From the NCBI GenBank assembly GCA_028284415.1, contig JANQRU010000005.1, positions 124,001 through 188,000 of the forward strand: a DNA stretch of 64,000 bases, read 5' to 3'. Under the pieces are notes generated by a model, which was given only the letters and a program-made list of their open reading frames with translations, did not search any database and had not been told where the DNA came from. The translations under genes were made by a program, and so were the position numbers. Origin of the DNA: Pyrinomonadaceae bacterium. Lineage in GTDB: Bacteria; Acidobacteriota; Blastocatellia; Pyrinomonadales; Pyrinomonadaceae. Shown here piece after piece: positions 44,215-51,106 of the stretch. Every line of letters begins with the position of its first letter. Position 1 is the stretch's first letter.

Positions 44215-45117
44215 TTAACGAAACTCTATATGTAAGTGATTATCGTGTATTCCTGAATTATCTGAATGGACATATGTGAACTCATCTTGACCTGCAATGT
44301 CAGGGTCATTAAAGAGAATATACACATTTGGATAAAGCTGTTTTACAAGTTTGATAAATTTCTTTGTTAAATCTTGACTATAACTAGGAGAGTTATAAGT
44401 CAACTGTGCACCTACTCCTGTTAATCCATCGTTCCTTAATGGTCGCATATCAAATATTTTACCATCTTCATGTCCTTTGTGTTGTGAAGTATCAAGTCCG
44501 CCGGGACGACTTAAATCTCCAATTTGTATAGAACGATTAGGGTTACTTTGATTCCATATGCCCGCAATTGCTTTGATAGCGGTAATCGTTTTGTGTGTTC
44601 CAATTTGATCTAAACCGTCGATAGCTTCGTCATTTCGGTTATATACAACATAACCGGGGCATTCTATAGGCAATTCCCAAATAATATCCTCTTTGAAATT
44701 ATTTCCACCGGGTTTCTCTTTATATTCATCAATTTCCGCTTCCGAAAGCCGACGGGGTTCACAATACAAATTCCAAACTCTCTCTGTTTTATTGATTAGT
44801 CGGCTAAACATCACAAGTGTCAAGGTTGGCGGTCTTGAACTTTTATTCAGCCATTTAATCATCCATTTGCCAAGAAACCATCCTTCATTGTTTTTCTTAA
44901 AGCTATTTCCTTTAACAAGTGATTGCATCTCATTATAGTCTAAATTGAACAAAAAATGTTCAACTAAATCCGCTCTGTCTTCTCCATCTTTGCAGATAAA
45001 GACTTGATAAATCAGTCCCAGTTTATGCAGAAAGCTTTTATGTAAAACATCTGCCAAACCCTTGTTATTACCGATGTATCCCGCACACAATATCTGAGCC
45101 ATTAATTTATCTTTCAT
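44215..45117 (-). CDS. LAS-type (MepA-like) murein endopeptidase-like protein
   Basis: The 300-residue protein has metal-site motifs like penicillin-insensitive murein endopeptidase: SQHKGHEDGKIFDMRP (His213, His216, Asp223) and IHDNHLHIEF at the C-terminus (His294, His296). MepA-type enzymes cut D-Ala-mDAP cross-links in peptidoglycan. There is no signal peptide; the N-terminal 150 residues are not recognised. The shared promoter-like element (45213-45241) is 95 nt upstream. It stops 1 nt from the typA remnant. Function inferred from motifs. Confidence 0.65.
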   Translation of the reverse strand: MKDKLMAQILCAGYIGNNKGLADVLHKSFLHKLGLIYQVFICKDGEDRADLVEHFLFNLDYNEMQSLVKGNSFKKNNEGWFLGKWMIKWLNKSSRPPTLTLVMFSRLINKTERVWNLYCEPRRLSEAEIDEYKEKPGGNNFKEDIIWELPIECPGYVVYNRNDEAIDGLDQIGTHKTITAIKAIAGIWNQSNPNRSIQIGDLSRPGGLDTSQHKGHEDGKIFDMRPLRNDGLTGVGAQLTYNSPSYSQDLTKKFIKLVKQLYPNVYILFNDPDIAGQDEFTYVHSDNSGIHDNHLHIEFR

Positions 45118-45212
45118 AGCAAAGTCATACTTTTTCTTATCTTAATTGATACTTGCAATAAGGATAAATTTAATTAGAAACTTCAGACTCAATTAAATTC
45201 GCCCTATAAATT

Positions 45213-45241
45213 TAGTGTAAAAAAGACGAAAAACATTTCAT
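45213..45241 (-). promoter_or_regulatory. Shared ECF-like promoter element, site 2
   Basis: ATGAAATGTTTT-N11-ACACTA on the minus strand, 95 nt before the LAS endopeptidase-like gene. It matches the consensus in both blocks. Confidence 0.65.
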
Positions 45242-45257
45242 TTTTTCATTTTAAAGT

Positions 45258-45289
45258 TAGAAAAGACGACTAAAAAGCTGTCTCTTCTG
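45258..45289 (-). terminator. Terminator of the zinc-ribbon gene
   Basis: On the minus strand AGAAGAGACAGC pairs, with wobbles and one mismatch, with GTCGTCTTTTCT across a T-rich loop, 21 nt after the stop of the gene at 45310. Confidence 0.65.
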
Positions 45290-45309
45290 TCAAACTTATT
45301 TGCTAGAGA

Positions 45310-46161
45310 TTACTTGTAATAAGCGTCCATATATTCTCTAAGTTTTGAGAAACGTTTTGAGCTTACTAACTGACAAAGTCCAAGGTTTTCAACTTTTTTG
45401 CAGTATAAATAATAATTACGACCGCTAAACTTAAAGGCTGTATTTACATAATTTCCGCGATTGTTAATAATTGCCTTTCTATCTTCTTTCTTAAATTCTC
45501 TAGCTCTTTTTAAGGCTTCTCTTTTTGCATCTTGCCATCTTAGATAGCCGCTGTGAGTGTGTATAACTTCTGCGGAAGAACTTGAATCATTATAGTAAGC
45601 CGTTACTGATTCAAAAGATTTGCTGAATGTAACAAGGTCTTCATTATCAAGTTTGCGTAGATCAAAATTCCCCACTTTTGAGTTCTCACTTTTTATTCTT
45701 TTGATTAGAGCCTTACCAAAGGCGGTTTTCCCTTCTACATCTAAACTACCACTATTCGGGGTAGAGTCATCTGTGCCTGTGCTTACATCTTCTTGAGGTG
45801 TTGGTTTAGGATTATTAGTGGCAACTTCTTCGCTTCCTCCACTAAACGCAAAGAAATAAATTCCTACAGATAAAGCAATGACTAAAAAACTTCCAACCAA
45901 GACCAATGCTCCGACTCCGCCAATGATCCAATAGAGTTTATTACTGCTTTCTGCAGAGTTATCATTGGTCGAAGACTTTGATGTGTCAGAGATAATTTCA
46001 TTGATCTCTTGTTGACCGACAGCGATTGTCTTCAAAGGGTCTTCTTCTTGGTCACCAAAAGGGTTACTTGGCATTTGCGTCAAATTCAATCCACAGTTTG
46101 CACAACTTTTAGCATTTGGTAGATTCGCTCTCCCACAACCTTTACACACGTTGTTATTCAT
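45310..46161 (-). CDS. Zinc-ribbon membrane protein of unknown function
   Basis: The 283-residue protein begins with a zinc ribbon (CKGCGRANLPNAKSCANCG), a Glu/Ser-rich cytoplasmic part, one membrane segment near 75-100, then a Pro/Thr linker and a periplasmic domain (about 145-283) with FDLRKLDNEDLVTFSKSFES. It follows the GYF_2 gene by 12-13 nt and shares its promoter. Function unknown. Confidence 0.65.
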   Translation of the reverse strand: MNNNVCKGCGRANLPNAKSCANCGLNLTQMPSNPFGDQEEDPLKTIAVGQQEINEIISDTSKSSTNDNSAESSNKLYWIIGGVGALVLVGSFLVIALSVGIYFFAFSGGSEEVATNNPKPTPQEDVSTGTDDSTPNSGSLDVEGKTAFGKALIKRIKSENSKVGNFDLRKLDNEDLVTFSKSFESVTAYYNDSSSSAEVIHTHSGYLRWQDAKREALKRAREFKKEDRKAIINNRGNYVNTAFKFSGRNYYLYCKKVENLGLCQLVSSKRFSKLREYMDAYYK

Positions 46162-46173
46162 ATCTAACTCTCC

Positions 46174-46584
46174 TTAAAATAAGCTTCTAATCAAAAAGAA
46201 AAATGAGAAATTCGATGTTATGTACGCAATTAGAAATATCAACCACCCATTGCTCTGTTTACGGAAAGGCAAATAAATTATCGTAGCAACAATTAAAGAT
46301 ACCCAACCACCAAAAAATAATGTTAAAATAATACATGCTAACACAACTAAACTTCCTGCTTTTGAAGAACCTCCTGTATTTGTGTCGCCTTTTGTAATAC
46401 TACTAAACATTTCAGCAGATTCTTGTTCTTCAGGAAATATATCTCTTAACTTCCGCCAATTTTCTTCACCTTTAATACAAACCGAATCATCAAGACTAAA
46501 TTCGCCACCTTCTAACCTCTCTGAAACTGTGCCCTTATCAAAAGGTCCTAATGTTTCTCCATTTTTTGCTACATACATTGTCAT
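46174..46584 (-). CDS. GYF_2-domain membrane protein
   Basis: From ATG 46584 the protein is 136 residues: a GYF_2 domain (about 1-50, MYVAKNGETLGPFDKGTV, ENWRKLRDIFP) and two C-terminal membrane segments. AAGGAG sits 9 nt before this ATG, and the promoter-like element at 46628-46656 would put the transcription start too close to the longer ATG at 46611. GYF_2 domains are thought to bind proline-rich or membrane partners in bacteria; role unknown. Confidence 0.7.
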   Translation of the reverse strand: MTMYVAKNGETLGPFDKGTVSERLEGGEFSLDDSVCIKGEENWRKLRDIFPEEQESAEMFSSITKGDTNTGGSSKAGSLVVLACIILTLFFGGWVSLIVATIIYLPFRKQSNGWLIFLIAYITSNFSFFFLIRSLF

Positions 46585-46627
46585 GATTCCCATCTCCTTT
46601 TCAGAAAACAATTTCTCTTTCTATAAA

Positions 46628-46656
46628 TAGTGTCAAAATTGAAGAAAACGTTTCAC
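46628..46656 (-). promoter_or_regulatory. Shared ECF-like promoter element, site 3
   Basis: GTGAAACGTTTT-N11-ACACTA on the minus strand, 44 nt before the preferred start of the GYF_2 gene. TTGACACTA surrounds the second block. Confidence 0.65.
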
Positions 46657-46673
46657 TTCTTATTTTCACAAGT

Positions 46674-46696
46674 AAAAAAGACGACCGAAGCCGCCT
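46674..46696 (-). terminator. UUCG-tetraloop terminator after the 241-aa membrane gene
   Basis: Minus strand GGCGGC-TTCG-GTCGTC followed by a T run; the plus-strand A run is 46674-46679. It shares its sequence with the stems at 39866 and 49195. Confidence 0.88.
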
Positions 46697-46755
46697 AGAA
46701 TCATTTATTAAGATTTGAATATTGTGGGAAAAATCCGGGTTTGAATTGGAAACTG

Positions 46756-47469
46756 TTAGTTTGGCGGTGGTGGCGGAGGAATAGATATATTTTCTTCCGT
46801 GTTTTGCCCGTTGAAAAATGCGATTAAATTTATCAATCCCCAGGCAATCGAACCAAGCATAAGCCATTGCAGGATAGTTGCTTCCTGCATTCCATTGTAA
46901 AGCGTTACACTTTTTGTAACCGAGCCGATGACGAATAAGATCAATGCCAAAACAAATGTTATGACAAATGATGAAATCAAAGACAAGATCGGCAATAACC
47001 TCTTCCAGATCGAAAATTTCTGAACGATAAGTGCCAAGACAGTATAAACAACAGGTAGTATAAAAATGTTAAAAACCGCAGCTATTAATAAGGGCATCAT
47101 TAAATACTCCGTCTGTGTTGAATCTCCGATCTCTGCGTTTTTGACGCTTGTGAAATAAGTAAAAATTGCAAATAAGATCGCCAGACCGATAATAACCAAC
47201 GAAAGAATATTTGGAACAAAAAATAAATGAGAAAACCATTTTTTGCCGATTCCGCCGGACAGATAATATCCCGTTAAAGCTATTATCGGCGGCGTTAATG
47301 TCAAAAGACCGAGAATTACCAACATTGTTTGAGACAAAACCCATTTTTGCCCATCATAAGGCGGAGCGATCCAATAGCCGTTCAAAGGTAAAATTATTAA
47401 AAGCAATCCGATGAGTGTGAAAAATGTGCAATACAAAATTGAAAAACCGTTGTAAACTTTTGCGAACAT
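46756..47469 (-). CDS. Polytopic membrane protein, paralogous family
   Basis: From ATG 47469 (GGAG 7 nt before; the ATG at 47481 includes this site) the protein is 237 residues with six membrane segments. Family phrases are ALTGYYLSGGIGKKWFSHLFF and ILQWLMLGSIAWGLINLIAFF. The C-terminus is proline-rich. It is 39 nt downstream of the larger paralogue and probably cotranscribed with it. Confidence 0.7.
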   Translation of the reverse strand: MFAKVYNGFSILYCTFFTLIGLLLIILPLNGYWIAPPYDGQKWVLSQTMLVILGLLTLTPPIIALTGYYLSGGIGKKWFSHLFFVPNILSLVIIGLAILFAIFTYFTSVKNAEIGDSTQTEYLMMPLLIAAVFNIFILPVVYTVLALIVQKFSIWKRLLPILSLISSFVITFVLALILFVIGSVTKSVTLYNGMQEATILQWLMLGSIAWGLINLIAFFNGQNTEENISIPPPPPPN

Positions 47470-47508
47470 ATAATTCTCCATAGATAAAAACCTAGTTTGA
47501 GTTAAAAG

Positions 47509-49086
47509 TTAAAATGCATTTCCTGAGGGTGAAGATTCTAAACCTTGTATTTGCTTGCAGGTATAAGCGATCAGATAAATATAAGCTACTAAATGAAGCA
47601 AACCGACAATAATGTTCAGATATGGAATCCAAGTTCCGATAATAAGAAGGACTGCCAACACTAAGTAAACGGTAAAGGGCGTTGATGAAATGTAATCTGT
47701 CCCAGATTCATTTCGGTCAATAAATTCATTGAAAGCTGTGGGATATTTATAAATCAGAAACAGAAACCATAATGAATTAACCATTGGAATCAATCCGACC
47801 GCAATCGCCAGCCAAGGTTTTATTTTGGTCTTGCCATCGTTTATTACCGACCAGATGTAATACATAAATATATTCTGAACGATCAGCAAAAACACGTAAG
47901 AATATACAAAAACTGAGATCAAGTTCTCTATGTTACTTGGCAGAATAAAAAACAGTACAACAACATGCAGATAATTTAATGGGATAACCGTAAGCAAAAA
48001 CGGTCTGACCCATTTGCTGATGCCCAAAATCGCAACTGCTATCAGACACCAATTTATTTGTTTGATATTTAAAACTCCTATGAACTGAAAACTCTTAGAT
48101 ATAGAACTCCAGGGCAGATCAAACCCTGCAAACGTAGTAATTAAAGTATTTAGCAAAAAATATGTTCCGGCAAATATCGGCACTAAGCCGACAAAAACAT
48201 TCGACTTTTTCTTAATAAGTACTGTAACGCCTATAAAAATCGAAAGCGGTATTAGCAAATATGCCATTACATCTCCGGTAATTCGTACAAAACCGGGGAC
48301 ATATCCTGCCAAACCGTTGCCAACCGCAACGATCTGAATAAGTAAGTCAAAAATAATCGAAATGAATTCGACAATGATGGTTACAGATGCAATAAACAAA
48401 AGTATTCCAAGTAGTATTTTCGCCCAAATGCCTTCACCTAAAGCACCTGTAAAATACAATGCTATTAGTCCGAAAAATATCAGAATAGCGAGAAGATTAG
48501 GCACAGCGTCAGGTCTGTTTCCGTAATGTACAAAATATGTTGGAACCAGATATACAAGACCCGCGAAAATCGGTACCAGTCGCATCGAAAAATTCACTTT
48601 TCGGGTAGCAAGTGCTTTTATTCCGAAAATGATGGAAATAAAGGGCGTGAGAATATAAAATCTCAATGTCTTTTGGATATACCAAAAATCATAAAAGTTT
48701 CTTAATTTCCCTTCAAACAAATTTATTATTTCGAGTGAGTTAAGTAACAACAGGATTGAGCCAAAAACAAGAAATGTAATTTCTGTAATAGCTAAAGCAA
48801 CCAATACTCCAAATAAAATCCTAGCCCAGCGATCTTTTCCAATAGCTCCGTAAAAATAAAATCCCGCCAGAGCCAGATACATCGGCAGTGTTGAAATAAT
48901 CAAAAACAACACCTGAATCAAAAAGTTCAAAAAATGCTGCAATCCTATCAATGAAGATTCATCGGTTGGATCGAACCTCAAAAAGCGATATCCGAAAGAA
49001 GTTCCAATAACACTATTCAACATAGCTAAAACTGCAAGAACTATACAAAGCATTCCGCATATTTTGACAATTTTTAAATCATTCAT
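47509..49086 (-). CDS. Large polytopic membrane protein with internal duplication of the paralogous unit
   Basis: The 525-residue protein has about 14 membrane segments. The family unit appears twice: AGFYFYGAIGKDRWARILFG ending in RLVPIFAG (about 75-180), and ALYFTGALGEGIWAKILLG ending in GLVPIFAG (about 205-310). A third, diverged membrane region follows. The shared promoter element lies 61 nt upstream. Function unknown. Confidence 0.7.
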   Translation of the reverse strand: MNDLKIVKICGMLCIVLAVLAMLNSVIGTSFGYRFLRFDPTDESSLIGLQHFLNFLIQVLFLIISTLPMYLALAGFYFYGAIGKDRWARILFGVLVALAITEITFLVFGSILLLLNSLEIINLFEGKLRNFYDFWYIQKTLRFYILTPFISIIFGIKALATRKVNFSMRLVPIFAGLVYLVPTYFVHYGNRPDAVPNLLAILIFFGLIALYFTGALGEGIWAKILLGILLFIASVTIIVEFISIIFDLLIQIVAVGNGLAGYVPGFVRITGDVMAYLLIPLSIFIGVTVLIKKKSNVFVGLVPIFAGTYFLLNTLITTFAGFDLPWSSISKSFQFIGVLNIKQINWCLIAVAILGISKWVRPFLLTVIPLNYLHVVVLFFILPSNIENLISVFVYSYVFLLIVQNIFMYYIWSVINDGKTKIKPWLAIAVGLIPMVNSLWFLFLIYKYPTAFNEFIDRNESGTDYISSTPFTVYLVLAVLLIIGTWIPYLNIIVGLLHLVAYIYLIAYTCKQIQGLESSPSGNAF

Positions 49087-49147
49087 AATATTTCCTAAAG
49101 TCTGCTTTCTAACCCCGGTTAATCTAACTCTTTTTTCTATCCACTAA

Positions 49148-49176
49148 TAGTGTCAATACCGCAGAAAACATTTCAC
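49148..49176 (-). promoter_or_regulatory. Shared ECF-like promoter element, site 4
   Basis: GTGAAATGTTTT-N11-ACACTA on the minus strand, 61 nt before the 525-aa membrane protein gene. TTGACACTATTA surrounds the second block. Confidence 0.7.
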
Positions 49177-49194
49177 TTTTCTATTTTCAGGCAC

Positions 49195-49217
49195 AAAAAA
49201 AGACGACCGAAGCCGTC
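49195..49217 (-). terminator. UUCG-tetraloop terminator after the anti-sigma-like gene
   Basis: Minus strand GACGGC-TTCG-GTCGTC and a T run (A run 49195-49201 on plus), 30 nt after the stop at 49248. Confidence 0.88.
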
Positions 49218-49247
49218 TATTCTTGGAGAAAGTTTTTAGTATAAATA

Positions 49248-50300
49248 CTATCGCTGAACGCGAAATTGAAAATCGGCTACGGACTCATTTTCACCAGAAT
49301 CATTTTTACCAAATAATCTGATAATGTAATCGCCGCGTTTTAAGTTTTTAGCAGGTATGAAGAAATTTATTCTTGATTTTCTTGCCTTAAGATTGCCTCT
49401 CTGAAACAAAATATTTCCGTCTGCATCGGTTAATTGAGCTTGGTAAGATTTGTAGTCATTTGCTTCGAGGTTTAATTGTAGAGTTGCTCCTTTTGCATTT
49501 TTCGGTAAATTCAGGACATTGTTTTTTCCACCTGAACGGACTGTTCCGGCAAATAGAGCCAAGACAGGATTTGGTGCCGTTCGCTGAACTTGAGGCGTTT
49601 TTATAGGAGCCGCTTTTTTCTTAATCTGTCTAGGTGATTTCTTAGGCTTGGGTGTTTTTCTTGGAATTTGTTTGGTGTTTGTTTTTGGCTTATTAGTTTC
49701 GTTTGAAGTGTTCACCTGAGAATTAGATTGAGATTCCTGACCTTCATTAACAGAAGTATTTTCAGGCAATTCTTCGGGAGAGTCTTCAGGTGTTGGCGTA
49801 GAAGTATTTATCGGTAAAGGCTGAGTTTCTGTATTTTCTTTTTTCACGATCTGAGTTCCTGTATTTCTAAAATTTTGATACAAAAACCAGCTTCCAAAAG
49901 CAACGACCAAAATGGCAAATGCTCCAGCCATAACGGTTTTTGGAGCAAGAAAAGCTCCAAAAAGTTTATTCCAGAAAGATTCTTCTGTAGAAATTATTTC
50001 TTTTTTTTCAATAAGAACAGGCTTTTCTTCAAATGCTTTAAGTTGAGCGATCATCTGCCGTGAAAATTCTACTCTTTCGCGTCGTTTTTCAGTATTTAGA
50101 AAATGTTTTTCAAATTTTGAAGTTTCTGCAGAAGTCAGCCATCCACGAACGTATTTTTCGATCAATTCATCCTCGACGACCTTCACCTCCTCAAAAAGTT
50201 TTGCGTCAAGAATGAATTTTTCTTCAAATTCAAATCGCTCATCTTCGGACATTTCCCCGAAAAGAAACTTTAGAATTATTTGTTCATTTTCTAACTTCAT
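49248..50300 (-). CDS. Anti-sigma-factor-like membrane protein of the CHAT locus
   Basis: The 350-residue protein has a helical cytoplasmic domain (1-95: ILKFLFGEMSEDERFEFEEK, EDELIEKYVRGWLT) typical of zinc-less anti-sigma-like proteins beside acidobacterial ECF genes. A membrane segment (about 124-144), a Pro/Lys/Thr-rich linker (150-245) and a C-terminal beta-sandwich (about 248-350) follow. It lies downstream of the ECF sigma gene but has its own promoter-like element 50 nt upstream. Anti-sigma function is inferred. Confidence 0.7.
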   Translation of the reverse strand: MKLENEQIILKFLFGEMSEDERFEFEEKFILDAKLFEEVKVVEDELIEKYVRGWLTSAETSKFEKHFLNTEKRRERVEFSRQMIAQLKAFEEKPVLIEKKEIISTEESFWNKLFGAFLAPKTVMAGAFAILVVAFGSWFLYQNFRNTGTQIVKKENTETQPLPINTSTPTPEDSPEELPENTSVNEGQESQSNSQVNTSNETNKPKTNTKQIPRKTPKPKKSPRQIKKKAAPIKTPQVQRTAPNPVLALFAGTVRSGGKNNVLNLPKNAKGATLQLNLEANDYKSYQAQLTDADGNILFQRGNLKARKSRINFFIPAKNLKRGDYIIRLFGKNDSGENESVADFQFRVQR

Positions 50301-50350
50301 TTACACTTCCTTTATTATTTCACAGCGACTTTTTTATCGCCTTCTAATAG

Positions 50351-50379
50351 TAGTGTCAAAACCTTAAAAAACATTTCAC
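50351..50379 (-). promoter_or_regulatory. Shared ECF-like promoter element, site 5
   Basis: GTGAAATGTTTT-N11-ACACTA on the minus strand, 50 nt before the anti-sigma-like gene. Its position between sigma gene and anti-sigma-like gene suggests feedback by that sigma factor. Confidence 0.7.
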
Positions 50380-50436
50380 TTTTTTTCGCAAAATTTTTCA
50401 TCTTTTTCGTCTATGCAAACGAAACCCTTATAAACA

Positions 50437-51015
50437 TTAACCTTCGGCACAACATTTTTTTGTGCATTTTTCCAATTTAGTTTTCAGACGACTTATACGT
50501 ATCCGTAAGCTATTTAAATTTATGCCGATTTTCTCCGCCAAATTCTTACGGGTATTGATCATTGTTTTTTCATCCGTATCGAAATAGCCGATCATCAATT
50601 TTCTTTTGTCTTCAGGTAATTCTGATAAACATTTGTCTAAACACTTAAGTTTTTTCTCCTTAAACTCATCTTCATTGTCAGAATTATCCTGGGAGCTTTC
50701 AGAACTATTCTCTCGAGCATTCTCATCAAGTTCTTCGCTCTTTAAAACTTCTCTTCTATTTTCCATCAAGACATATTTCGACACCGTGACACAATATGCC
50801 TGAACGTTTTCTATTTTTTCTCCTTCGGTGATTTTTTTGATCGTGCGGTCAAAAACGATGTCTGTAAGGTCTTCGGGATTTTCGCATCCACGCCACTCAA
50901 AGAATCTCTCTAATCTTTCGCGTAAAGACAGATATTTCTCAGCTGCCTGATCCCGATTTATATCAAGCAAACTCAGAAATAATTCAAAATTTTCTGATGA
51001 AAGATTTTTAAGCAT
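50437..51015 (-). CDS. ECF sigma factor of the CHAT locus
   Basis: The 192-residue protein has a divergent region 2 (about 15-85: RERLERFFEWRGCENPEDLTDIVFDR) and region 4 (about 125-185: SELPEDKRKLMIGYF, KNLAEKIGINLNSLRIRISRLK). An acidic Ser/Asn/Glu stretch (about 92-118) separates them. ECF factors of this type are found beside TPR-CHAT genes in acidobacteria. It lies 91 nt after the CHAT genes and 136 nt before the anti-sigma-like gene. It ends in a Cys-rich tail (CTKKCC). Confidence 0.85.
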   Translation of the reverse strand: MLKNLSSENFELFLSLLDINRDQAAEKYLSLRERLERFFEWRGCENPEDLTDIVFDRTIKKITEGEKIENVQAYCVTVSKYVLMENRREVLKSEELDENARENSSESSQDNSDNEDEFKEKKLKCLDKCLSELPEDKRKLMIGYFDTDEKTMINTRKNLAEKIGINLNSLRIRISRLKTKLEKCTKKCCAEG

Positions 51016-51106
51016 TTGATAACAGGGATAGCTTTTTTATTGAAAAACCCAATATTAATATATCAAACACTTTCGCGGCTGTAACTTTTTATTTACAAAG
51101 AGGTAT

